Shown here piece after piece: positions 1-6,560 of a DNA stretch of 7,398 bases. Below the pieces are notes generated by a model. The model was not told the DNA's origin. It was given only the letters and a program-made list of their open reading frames with translations, and ran no database searches. Made by a program: the position numbers and the translations under genes. How positions within the stretch are numbered: the stretch's first letter is position 1; each line of letters opens with the position of its first letter. Source of the DNA: JBFMGS01 sp040752635. GTDB lineage: Bacteria > Bacillota > SHA-98 > UBA4971. The stretch is from the NCBI GenBank assembly GCA_040752635.1, contig JBFMGS010000085.1:1-7398 (forward strand). The letters are read 5' to 3'.

Positions 1-13
1 AGGAGGTGTTCCC

Positions 14-796
14 ATGAAAAACCGTGCATTCTTGGCAGTAGTGGTAAGTCTTGCAGCCCTGGTCGTTCTGGCGTTCCCTGCGCAGGCCTTCGCGGCAACT
101 TACTACTCGGGCACGAACGGTTCTACCTACCAATGCACAACCTACCAGTCTTCCGGCAACACTTATTATTACAGCGGTTCGGGTTCCAACTACTATAGCA
201 GTGGCAATTCTGGAGGTAGTACCTACTACTCTGGTGGTACCTACTATAGCGGAGGGTCCTACTCCAGTTCTGGCGGTACATACTATAGGTCCGGGAACAC
301 GTGGTATTACCGGCCCGGTAGCGGCTCGTACAGACCTTCTCAGCCCGCGCCTCAACCGTCGCCTCAGCCTCAACCCCAGCCTCAGCCCCAGCCGAGCCCG
401 ACACCGGGACTCACCGCTGACGAGCAGCGCATGATCAACCTTGTGAACCAGGCGAGAGTGAATGCCGGGCTTGCTCCGCTCACCGTTGACATGCGGCTCG
501 TGGACCTTGCACGCAGGAAGAGCCAGGACATGGTCGCCAACAACTACTTCAGCCACACGTCACCGACTTATGGCGACCCGTTCACGATGATGACCAACGC
601 GGGCATTAGTTATCGAACTGCCGGTGAGAACCTTGCAGGGGCTCCAACTGTTGACCAGGCCCACTCCGCCCTGATGAATAGCGCAGGGCATAGACAGAAC
701 ATCCTGAACCCCAATTTCAACAGGATAGGCGTCGGCATCGCCACAGGCGGCCCGTACGGCAAGATGTTCACGCAGCTCTTTATAGGTACCTGGTAA
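14..796 (+). CDS. Secreted CAP-domain (YkwD/SCP-like) protein with Tyr/Ser/Gly repeats
   Basis: A 260-residue exported protein. Residues 1-28 form a signal peptide: MKNR, a hydrophobic core at about 6-22, and an AQAFA cleavage region. Residues 29-102 are low-complexity Tyr/Ser/Gly/Thr units such as TYYSGG (70-75 and 76-81), NYYSSG and TYYRSG, with one Cys (41). Residues 108-131 are a Pro-Gln linker. The CAP domain (about 133-260) carries FSH (179-181), GENLA (204-208), GHRQNIL (225-231) and GVGI (239-242). His181, Glu205 and His226 are the likely cavity residues of the family. The ATG is fixed by AGGAGGTG at 1-8. Bacterial CAP proteins of this kind are exported, and their biochemical activity is mostly unknown. 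The Tyr-rich region suggests a matrix, coat or wall-associated protein, which is an inference. The gene converges on the amidase gene. The family is near certain and the function is open. Confidence 0.93.
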   Translation: MKNRAFLAVVVSLAALVVLAFPAQAFAATYYSGTNGSTYQCTTYQSSGNTYYYSGSGSNYYSSGNSGGSTYYSGGTYYSGGSYSSSGGTYYRSGNTWYYRPGSGSYRPSQPAPQPSPQPQPQPQPQPSPTPGLTADEQRMINLVNQARVNAGLAPLTVDMRLVDLARRKSQDMVANNYFSHTSPTYGDPFTMMTNAGISYRTAGENLAGAPTVDQAHSALMNSAGHRQNILNPNFNRIGVGIATGGPYGKMFTQLFIGTW

Positions 797-966
797 GCGT
801 AAGGGACCATAGACTCTGCTGAGTAGGGGCACAGTAATCGTCGGCGTTTTGGTTAGCGTTGCCGGTGCTTGCATGGCGGGGCGTATTAGACGGAAGCTCC
901 ATCAATAACCCCGTGAAAAGTGCCACGATTTGTGACGACCAACTTAGGAACCAGGTATCCGGTTCG

Positions 967-1764
967 TTATGGCGTCTGGAGATTTGTGCGGGGGACAGGC
1001 CCCGTCTCCGCCGGCGGAGACGGGGCCTTTCGCTCAGGCGCGATCCCGGAGCCTTCGAAAAAGGGCACGAGGCCTGCGACAATTGCTTCCGCTATCTCTC
1101 CGCGGTACGACGGAGCAAGGAGAAGCTCTTTTTCGTCCGGGTTTGAGATGAACCCGACCTCTACTATCACCGCAGGCAACTGCGCGGCGTTCAACACGTA
1201 GTAATCGCCCTCCAGTACCGAGACGCCGGGGCTCGGGGCTATATCCTTGATCGCGTGGTGGATGCACGTGGCAAGCCGCTTGCTTTCAGGATTATTGCGG
1301 CTGTAGAACACCACGGCCCCCCGGGCGGAAGGCGAGCGCACCTTGTTCGCGTGAATGCTCACGAATGCGTCGGCGTTTGTGCGGTGCGCGATGCGGATCC
1401 GCGCGGCGAGGTCCTGTCTGTGCCTGGTGCTTTCCTCCGGCGCTATGGGGCTCATCTCCCAGTCGCCGTGGCGGGTGAGGATTGGCACTGCGCGGGCCCT
1501 GGCGAGGAGGTAGCAAACATCTTTAGCTATCTCGAGCACTATCTCTTTCTCCATGACCCCCTGACCGTTGTGGGAACCCGGGTCAATCCCGCCGTGCCCG
1601 GGGTCAACCGCGATTACTTTGCCAACCAGCGCTGCGCTGGGAGGGGCGATCACCGGCAGTACTTCTCCCGCCAGGATTAGAAGAACTGCAAGGAGAGAGG
1701 CACCTGCAAGAAAGCTCAGCATCATCCGCCTCACGATGACCAGTAGCAAGACCTTCCTCATCAT
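967..1764 (-). CDS. cwlD: N-acetylmuramoyl-L-alanine amidase, CwlD-like (Amidase_3)
   Basis: A zinc amidase of 265 residues that cleaves the bond between muramic acid and the stem peptide. An N-terminal membrane anchor (about 15-40) precedes the Amidase_3 domain (about 49-236). Zinc ligands are His57 in DPGHGG, Glu72 in MEKE and His138 in SIHAN; the catalytic Glu is Glu202 in VEVGFISN. The short N-terminal anchor, the absence of wall-binding repeats and the YYVLN segment before VEVGF match Bacillus CwlD, which acts with PdaA to make muramic delta-lactam in spore cortex. The ATG at 1764 is preceded on the minus strand by GGGGGGGTG, which pairs with anti-SD allowing G-U wobble. ATG codons at 1761 and 1725 are alternatives. 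After the domain comes a Pro-rich tail of about 28 residues, part of it encoded by the palindrome at 997-1028. A vegetative paralogue of CwlD is the main alternative. Confidence 0.9.
   Translation of the reverse strand: MMRKVLLLVIVRRMMLSFLAGASLLAVLLILAGEVLPVIAPPSAALVGKVIAVDPGHGGIDPGSHNGQGVMEKEIVLEIAKDVCYLLARARAVPILTRHGDWEMSPIAPEESTRHRQDLAARIRIAHRTNADAFVSIHANKVRSPSARGAVVFYSRNNPESKRLATCIHHAIKDIAPSPGVSVLEGDYYVLNAAQLPAVIVEVGFISNPDEKELLLAPSYRGEIAEAIVAGLVPFFEGSGIAPERKAPSPPAETGPVPRTNLQTP
997..1030 (+). terminator. Perfect 32-bp GC-rich palindrome, probable terminator of the CAP gene
   Basis: Positions 997-1028 form a perfect inverted repeat centred between 1012 and 1013: 16 bp on each side, nearly all G/C, with no built-in loop. 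On the plus strand it is followed by TTT and then CGCTC, so the U-tract is short. It lies about 200 bp downstream of the CAP stop and fits a strong hairpin terminator for plus-strand transcription. On the minus strand no T-run follows, and the hairpin sits inside the last codons of the amidase gene. A dispersed palindromic repeat is an alternative explanation that one window cannot exclude. Confidence 0.6.
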
Positions 1765-1816
1765 TTAGGCACCCCCCCAATCAACTATATGTCGGTCTTT
1801 ACGCCAGCAATTCCAG

Positions 1817-1848
1817 GTCCTGTGGCTGCACAGTCCTGTGGCTGCACA
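1817..1848. repeat. Perfect 16-bp tandem duplication in the divergent intergenic region
   Basis: GTCCTGTGGCTGCACA occurs twice with no gap (1817-1832 and 1833-1848). Each copy contains the partial dyad TGTG-N4-CACA; in the first copy this extends to CTGTG-N4-CACAG (1820-1833). The pair lies between the amidase and glycosyltransferase starts and upstream of the proposed promoter at 1865-1893. It could be a pair of operator half-turns or a simple slippage duplication. No regulator can be named from the sequence. Confidence 0.7.
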
Positions 1849-1864
1849 CCGGTAATCGCAGTGG

Positions 1865-1893
1865 AACCCATGCTGGACGAGGGACATAGTATA
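1865..1893 (+). promoter_or_regulatory. Possible sigma-K-type promoter for the glycosyltransferase operon
   Basis: AACC at 1865-1868 fits the sigma-K -35 consensus mACm. CATAGTATA at 1885-1893 fits the -10 consensus CATAnnnTA exactly. The spacer is 16 bp, within the usual range. Transcription would start near 1900, leaving a leader of about 40 nt before the GTG at 1941. The consensus carries little information, so a chance match is quite possible. No convincing sigma-A promoter is visible in the same interval. Confidence 0.35.
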
Positions 1894-1940
1894 TCCCAGA
1901 GTCTTGACCATGCCCGCAATTACCTGGGCGGTGACGTCTT

Positions 1941-4382
1941 GTGGATCTCATAAACATAGGCCCGATCTTTGAAGCTGCAGGATATGCTGAGGTTAACCGG
2001 AATATCGTCCTTCATCTTCACAAGCTGGGAGTAAACATCAGGGTGAAGCCACGTCCGCTTGGATGCGCCCAGGTCGCTTTAGACGCGACAACTCGCGCCG
2101 TCCTCGAGAGCATGGTGCACAACGTCCACATCACGCGTGCTACGGTCCTGTATACCTTCCTTGGGGGCTTCCTTGCGCCGGAGCCAGGTTGTTACTCGAT
2201 CGGCCTCACCATGCTGGAATGTGACAGGATTCCGCAGGACTGGGCGGCAAGGTGCAACTCCATGGATGAGATATGGGTACCGTCCACATTCAATAGAGCC
2301 ACCTTCGCGGCGAGCGGCGTTTGCCCTGAGAAAATCAGGGTTATGCCGCTCGGCGTTGACGAATACCGCTTCCACCCTGGCAACGCTCCGCTTCCCGTCC
2401 CGGGGCGGAGGGGGTTCGCGTTCCTATCGGTTTTCGAATGGATCCCTCGAAAGGGCTACGACATACTGCTTCGCGCTTTTCTCGCCGAGTTTGAGCCTCA
2501 CGAAGACGTGTGCCTCATCCTGAGGGTACACGATAATTCCGCGTACGATCCTCTTGGTCAGAGGATAAATGCCGAGATAGCAAGCTTCAAATCCGCCCTC
2601 GGGAAGACGTCCGGGCCGCCGGTTATCCTTCTGCCGGCTCTGATGACCCCCGACGAACTCGCCCGGCTCTATGCGGCCGCTGATTGCTTCGTGCTGCCGA
2701 CCCGGGGCGAGGGCTGGAACATGACCGCGTTGGAGGCTATGGCGTGCGGCGTTCCGACTATATGTACCAACTGGTCCGCACACCTTGACTTCATGACGCC
2801 CAAAAACAGTTTCCTCATAGATGTTGAACGGCTGGAACCCGTGCCGGCGTTTGGGATACCCAATGACAAGGTCTACGCAGGCGCCCACTGGGCATGCCCC
2901 AGCGAGGCGCACCTTCGGAGGCTTGTGCGGTGGGTCTACAATAACCGTGCGCAAGCGAGGGATGCAGGGATGAAGGGAAGCAGGGACGTGATGGCCGGGT
3001 TCACCTGGGAGAAGGCGGCAAGGAGAATGTACGCGAGGCTTGCAGAGATTAACGCATTCTCCTCCGGGCCGGACACCAGGAGAGGAGGGGAGCCGCCCCG
3101 TGGCCCGCAAGGGACGGGGCCGGGAGGATACAGCCCCCCTCACGGTGAGCGTGGGTCGGGGTGGGTTCCGGTGACGATCATGAGAACCGTGCCGCCGCCT
3201 TCCCCAAGGGTGAGGGAAATCACAAGAGACGGCAGATACAGGTCAGAAGATGAGCCTGCGGCCGGGGTCGAGCTTTCACCGCCGGTGGATTCCGCGCCCC
3301 GCGTGTGCATGGTGGTGCCGTCGTGGGGGAGGAGGTGCGGGATCTACAGCTACGCACAGGTGCTCGTAGGCGAGCTCAAGCGCATGGGCCTCCAGGTAGA
3401 GGTGGCACCCTTCTGCTCCGCTGCGGCCCTGGTGCTGCTGTTCCAGACGCGCACGTTTGATCTCGTGCATTTCCAATATGAGTACGTACTGTACAACATC
3501 AAAGAACTGTCTTTTGTAGCAGGCTTCTTACGATCCCTTGGGGTGCCCGCCGTTCTGACAGCCCACGACTTTACGGCCGGGCTCGTCCAGCACAACACCG
3601 TGGTTGCCAGCGCCTTTTCCCGCCTCATAGTCCATTCGCCCCAGGTGCGCGCAGCGTACATTGGGGCTGGCGCTGCGGCGGAGGACGTGGTTGTCATTCC
3701 GATGGGTTGCACGCGGTACCCGCTCCAGGACGAAAAGGATGTTCGGGCGCGGCTGGGCCTCGCCTCGGGGCCATCGGTCGGTTTTTTCGGATTCATGTTG
3801 CCTCATAAAGGCATAATCGAACTCGCGCTCGCCATCCGAGACCTGCGCATGTCCAATCCGTCCTTGAAATGCTTCATGTTTTCGTCAGTCGCGCCCTACG
3901 CAAGCTCGCGCACGTATGCCGCTCGGGTGCGCGAGACCTTCACACGCCTCGGGCTTTGGGATGGGGTTGTGCTGAAGGAGGATTATCTGCCAGAGGCCGA
4001 GGTCGTCAACTTCCTCAGCGCTATGGACGTGAACGTGCTGCCATATCGGGACCACGGCTTCATCGGCACCTCGGCTGCGGCGAGAACAGTGATGGCTGCC
4101 GGGAAACCGATGGTCGTGACAGACGTCCCATTCTTCTCGGATCTCGGGGACGAAGTCTACAAGATCCGGTTTGCAACTCCGCAGGACCTTGCAATGGCCA
4201 TCATAACCCTGCTCTCTGATGCCTCGCTCAGGGAGAAGCTGATGCTGCGCATGCAAGCCACACTTGACCGGCTCAGTTGGTCGAACGCGGTGAGGCGGCA
4301 CATGGCGGTTTACAGCGAGATCCTTAACGAGAGGCGCACGAAAACAGTTTACGCTTCTCCGGATGCAGGCGGTTTCTCTTGA
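1941..4382 (+). CDS. Two-domain fusion glycosyltransferase (GT4 + GT4-like)
   Basis: An 813-residue cytoplasmic protein with two GT-B-fold glycosyltransferase units. Domain A (about 1-372) carries AEVNRNI (16-22), MDEIWVPSTF (108-117), MPLGVD (135-140), the RKGYDILL segment (170-177) and a canonical EX7E pair, Glu257 and Glu265. Residues 374-453 are a Gly/Pro/Arg-rich linker. Domain B (about 454-797) begins VVPSWGRRCGI and carries HFQYEY (510-515), AHDF (541-544), IPMGC (586-590), GFFGF and PHKG; at the second Glu of EX7E it has Thr716. Domain B is clearly homologous to the whole of the next gene. The GTG start follows GGTGA at 1930-1934, and an in-frame TGA at 1932-1934 rules out anything earlier. 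The family would transfer sugars from nucleotide donors with retention of configuration. Donor and acceptor are unknown. The gene heads the operon. Confidence 0.92.
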   Translation: MDLINIGPIFEAAGYAEVNRNIVLHLHKLGVNIRVKPRPLGCAQVALDATTRAVLESMVHNVHITRATVLYTFLGGFLAPEPGCYSIGLTMLECDRIPQDWAARCNSMDEIWVPSTFNRATFAASGVCPEKIRVMPLGVDEYRFHPGNAPLPVPGRRGFAFLSVFEWIPRKGYDILLRAFLAEFEPHEDVCLILRVHDNSAYDPLGQRINAEIASFKSALGKTSGPPVILLPALMTPDELARLYAAADCFVLPTRGEGWNMTALEAMACGVPTICTNWSAHLDFMTPKNSFLIDVERLEPVPAFGIPNDKVYAGAHWACPSEAHLRRLVRWVYNNRAQARDAGMKGSRDVMAGFTWEKAARRMYARLAEINAFSSGPDTRRGGEPPRGPQGTGPGGYSPPHGERGSGWVPVTIMRTVPPPSPRVREITRDGRYRSEDEPAAGVELSPPVDSAPRVCMVVPSWGRRCGIYSYAQVLVGELKRMGLQVEVAPFCSAAALVLLFQTRTFDLVHFQYEYVLYNIKELSFVAGFLRSLGVPAVLTAHDFTAGLVQHNTVVASAFSRLIVHSPQVRAAYIGAGAAAEDVVVIPMGCTRYPLQDEKDVRARLGLASGPSVGFFGFMLPHKGIIELALAIRDLRMSNPSLKCFMFSSVAPYASSRTYAARVRETFTRLGLWDGVVLKEDYLPEAEVVNFLSAMDVNVLPYRDHGFIGTSAAARTVMAAGKPMVVTDVPFFSDLGDEVYKIRFATPQDLAMAIITLLSDASLREKLMLRMQATLDRLSWSNAVRRHMAVYSEILNERRTKTVYASPDAGGFS
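3095..3120. repeat. Hairpin inside the interdomain linker coding sequence
   Basis: GCCCCGT at 3095-3101 is complementary to ACGGGGC at 3114-3120, giving a 7-bp G/C stem with a 12-nt loop. It lies in the DNA for the low-complexity linker of the fused glycosyltransferase. No T-run follows. It may be a relic of intergenic DNA from when the two halves were separate genes, or simply a product of G/C-rich composition. Confidence 0.4.
3170..3182 (+). promoter_or_regulatory. Possible internal ribosome binding site and start for domain B
   Basis: GGTGA at 3170-3174 stands 5 nt before an in-frame ATG at 3180 (Met414). The octamer CGGTGACG (3169-3176) is identical to the one preceding the gene's own GTG start (1929-1936). 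Initiation here would give a separate 400-residue domain B protein, close in size to the 437-residue downstream paralogue. Whether it is used cannot be told from the sequence. Confidence 0.3.
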
Positions 4383-4439
4383 CAGGGGCGGGTCCCGATA
4401 GTGCGGGCGCGGCAAGACTCGCAAGACGAAGTTGCGCTT

Positions 4440-4447
4440 GGAGGTGG
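4440..4447 (+). promoter_or_regulatory. Ribosome binding site that fixes the start at 4454
   Basis: GGAGGTGG stands 6 nt before the ATG at 4454. This is the best Shine-Dalgarno match in the operon. It favours that ATG over the in-frame TTG at 4379, which overlaps the previous stop but has no comparable site before it. Confidence 0.8.
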
Positions 4448-4453
4448 TCCCAC

Positions 4454-5767
4454 ATGGATCCCGGGGATTACCCGTCATCGTGGGTTTTCACTCCTCGGAA
4501 CGGGATCATAGTGAAATCACCACAATCCGCGCACGGGCACGTCTTCCAGTGGCAGACTGCGACCCACGGTACCAGGGGCAAGGGGGGCGATGCCACCCGG
4601 CATGCCCAGCAAGATGCCGATATCCTGATGATTATCCCTTCGTGGGGGAAGAGGTGTGGAGTGGCGGAATACACACGAGCCCTTGCAGACGAGCTCAGAA
4701 AACAGGGACTGCCCGTAGAAGTTACTACAGGCAGGGCTGGTGAGATCCTTTCTTTAGCATGCCGGGGCCGGTATCGTGTTGCCCACTTCCAGTTTGAGTA
4801 TCGCCTGTTTGACGTGGCGGGCCTTCGGTATCTGGCTTCCCAGCTCAAAGCATACGGCGTTCGGGTGATGGCGACCGTCCACGATTTCTACCCGGGTAAC
4901 ACGGCAGGGAACAACCTCATAAGAGATGCCTTCAGCGATATAATCGTTCACAGCAAGAGGCTGGGTGAGGAACTCTGCAGGCTCGGCATTGACCGCGGCA
5001 GAATCCACGTGATTCCGATGGGCTGCCCGAAAGTGGACCTGATCGAGGAGGGCAGAACCAGGGCGGCCCTGGGCGTCGGACCCGGCCCCGGGCTCGGGTT
5101 CTTCGGATTCGCGCTGCCGCAGAAAGGTCTCGTCGAACTGGCCGTCGCTGCCAAGGCGCTCCGCGAAAACGTATTCCCGCACCTCAAGGTGTTCGCCTTT
5201 GCCGCCCCTCCGTTCTTCGGCGACGAGTATGTGCATGAGCTCGCAGGTCTTCTTCATAGTTCCGGGCTTGCGCAAGGGTTCATGCTCAGGACCGACTACC
5301 TGCCTGTGCGGGACGTTGTAAACTACCTCCACGCCATGGACATAAACATTCTGCCATACAAAGAGGCGTCCTACATCGGCACTTCCTCGGCGGTGAGGGT
5401 TCTCATGGCGGCAGAGAAGCCCATCATCACAACGGATATCCCGTACTTCGACGATCTGGACGGCGAGGTTTTCAAGATCCCGTCGGCGGATCCTGATCGA
5501 ATAGCCGAGGCCGTTTTGTACCTCATGGCTAACCCGGCAAGGCGTGAAGAGATGGTCTGCAGGATTCGGCGATACGTAGAGGACAACGATTGGTCGCAAG
5601 TCTCGGAAAGGCACGCGGCGCTGTATCGCGTGCAAGGACGTCCTGACCAAGCGGGTGCCTGGACCACCAGGGGGACGATGTATCATGCCCTGCACGGACC
5701 GTCGATCCCATCGGTGCCCCCCGAGGTCTGGGAAAGGCTAGTCAAGCGGTTCGGCAAGAAAGGGTGA
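4454..5767 (+). CDS. GT4-like glycosyltransferase, paralogue of the upstream C-terminal domain
   Basis: A 437-residue cytoplasmic GT-B-fold glycosyltransferase. After about 55 residues with no recognisable domain comes the core: MIIPSWGKRCGVAEY (59-73), HFQFEY (111-116), VHDFYPGN (142-149), DIIVHS (162-167), VIPMGC (186-191), GFFGFALPQKG (215-225), DYLPVRDVVNYLHAMDINIL (281-300) and IGTSSAVRVLMAAEKP (308-323). These line up block by block with residues 454-797 of the preceding protein. At the second Glu of EX7E there is Val316, where the upstream domain has Thr, so both copies share the loss. A tail of about 40 residues follows the domain. The gene lies 71 bp after the previous stop and 4 bp before the next start, so it is almost certainly in the same operon. 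Transferase activity is expected from the family; donor and acceptor are unknown. An accessory, non-catalytic role is possible. Confidence 0.9.
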   Translation: MDPGDYPSSWVFTPRNGIIVKSPQSAHGHVFQWQTATHGTRGKGGDATRHAQQDADILMIIPSWGKRCGVAEYTRALADELRKQGLPVEVTTGRAGEILSLACRGRYRVAHFQFEYRLFDVAGLRYLASQLKAYGVRVMATVHDFYPGNTAGNNLIRDAFSDIIVHSKRLGEELCRLGIDRGRIHVIPMGCPKVDLIEEGRTRAALGVGPGPGLGFFGFALPQKGLVELAVAAKALRENVFPHLKVFAFAAPPFFGDEYVHELAGLLHSSGLAQGFMLRTDYLPVRDVVNYLHAMDINILPYKEASYIGTSSAVRVLMAAEKPIITTDIPYFDDLDGEVFKIPSADPDRIAEAVLYLMANPARREEMVCRIRRYVEDNDWSQVSERHAALYRVQGRPDQAGAWTTRGTMYHALHGPSIPSVPPEVWERLVKRFGKKG

Positions 5768-5771
5768 TGGT

Positions 5772-6560
5772 ATGCGTCCATCTTACCAGACTCACACAAG
5801 GCCATGTGCGAAGGCCGTGGCTGGTGTTACGAGGCCCGTGGCTCCCGGGCGAAAGCCGACCGTCAGTGCCATGTACATCGTGAAGAACGAGGAGGAGTTT
5901 CTCCCGTTCTCGATCAGGTCGATACACAACGTGGTAGACGAGATCATCGTAGTTGACGGCTACTCCACGGACCGTACGGTTGAGATCGCAAAGAGTTTTG
6001 CCAAGACCAGGAGAGTGATGTACTGCGACAGCCCCGACTACTCGGTGAACCGGAATCTCGCTTTGGACGCGGCCTCGGGGGACTGGCTCATGCCCATGGA
6101 CGCGGATATGGTCTTCTATAACGACATCAATGCGGCTGTCCCCATGCTCATCCGGAACCCGAATGTTGACGTCTACACGTGCTGGTTCTACCACCTGATG
6201 CGCGACCCGTTTCTCATGCAAAACACGGGCGACTGCGATCCGCTGTTCCGCCGCGAGTTCTTCCTCGTCCGCAGGCGGCCGGGTCTGAGGTGGGTCGGAG
6301 CGGTCCACGAGCGCCTCGAAGGGACGGGGTCGAGGGTTGCCGACTCGGGCCTGCACTTCGCCCACTATGGGTACGTCAAGCCCCAGCGCAAGGTGTTCGA
6401 GAGATGGGTCAAGTATGCCACGCTCGAAGGAAAGGGCTCAAACGCGTATGATGGGGTTTGCCCTGATACCTGTCTCGACGACCGGCCTACGAGGCCCTTC
6501 ACACGGGGCCACCCGGAAGTGATCGCTGATTACATAAGACGAAGGGCCGGCTTGCCATGA
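5772..6560 (+). CDS. Family 2 glycosyltransferase (GT-A fold)
   Basis: A 262-residue cytoplasmic inverting-type glycosyltransferase. The GT2 domain starts at about residue 31 with SAMYIVKNEEEFLPFSIRSI, followed by VDEIIVVDGYSTDRTVEIA (55-73), NRNLALDAASGDW (93-105) and the metal-binding DXD in MDADM (Asp110, Asp112). WVGAVHERL (174-182) and HFAHYGYVKPQ (195-205) are typical of the acceptor side in this subfamily. The enzyme is short and has no membrane segment or C-terminal extension. The first 30 residues are basic, Pro-rich and unassigned; Met34 is a possible later start but has no ribosome binding site. The ATG at 5772 follows GGTGAT at 5763-5768, which overlaps the previous stop, so translational coupling is likely. 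The stop overlaps the next gene's ATG. It probably adds a sugar to the glycan handled by the neighbouring GT4 enzymes; the specificity is unknown. Confidence 0.9.
   Translation: MRPSYQTHTRPCAKAVAGVTRPVAPGRKPTVSAMYIVKNEEEFLPFSIRSIHNVVDEIIVVDGYSTDRTVEIAKSFAKTRRVMYCDSPDYSVNRNLALDAASGDWLMPMDADMVFYNDINAAVPMLIRNPNVDVYTCWFYHLMRDPFLMQNTGDCDPLFRREFFLVRRRPGLRWVGAVHERLEGTGSRVADSGLHFAHYGYVKPQRKVFERWVKYATLEGKGSNAYDGVCPDTCLDDRPTRPFTRGHPEVIADYIRRRAGLP

Noticed and set aside
797..966. Possible small gene or RNA between the CAP gene and the amidase
   Set aside because: The short frames here have no ribosome binding site and no recognisable product. A 4-bp stem near 813-824 is too weak to mean anything.
1255..1680. 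Plus-strand open frame inside the amidase gene
   Set aside because: It is complementary to the catalytic domain of the amidase, whose zinc and catalytic residues are all intact; no domain is visible in this frame.
1784..1791. Sigma-E-like -10 (CATATAGT, minus strand) ahead of the amidase gene
   Set aside because: Bacillus cwlD is sigma-E dependent, so this was checked. The -10 has one mismatch, no ATA-type -35 stands at the right distance, and the implied leader would be too short to hold the ribosome binding site at 1770-1778.
1817..1848. CRISPR-like or attachment-site repeat
   Set aside because: There are only two copies, directly adjacent and without spacers, and no cas or integrase gene is nearby.
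2424..3143. Minus-strand open frame (239 codons) opposite domain A of the fusion
   Set aside because: It is antisense to conserved GT4 coding sequence, has no recognisable motif, and no independent ribosome binding site supports it.
4379..4453. TTG start at 4379 overlapping the previous stop
   Set aside because: A TTGA overlap is tempting, but there is no good ribosome binding site before it. GGAGGTGG sits 6 nt before the ATG at 4454, and the extra 25 residues look like translated spacer.
4754..5695. Long minus-strand open frame (313 codons) opposite the second glycosyltransferase
   Set aside because: It lies wholly antisense to a gene with clear family motifs. Its translation is Arg/His/Val-rich with no domain, as expected for an antisense frame in GC-rich coding DNA.
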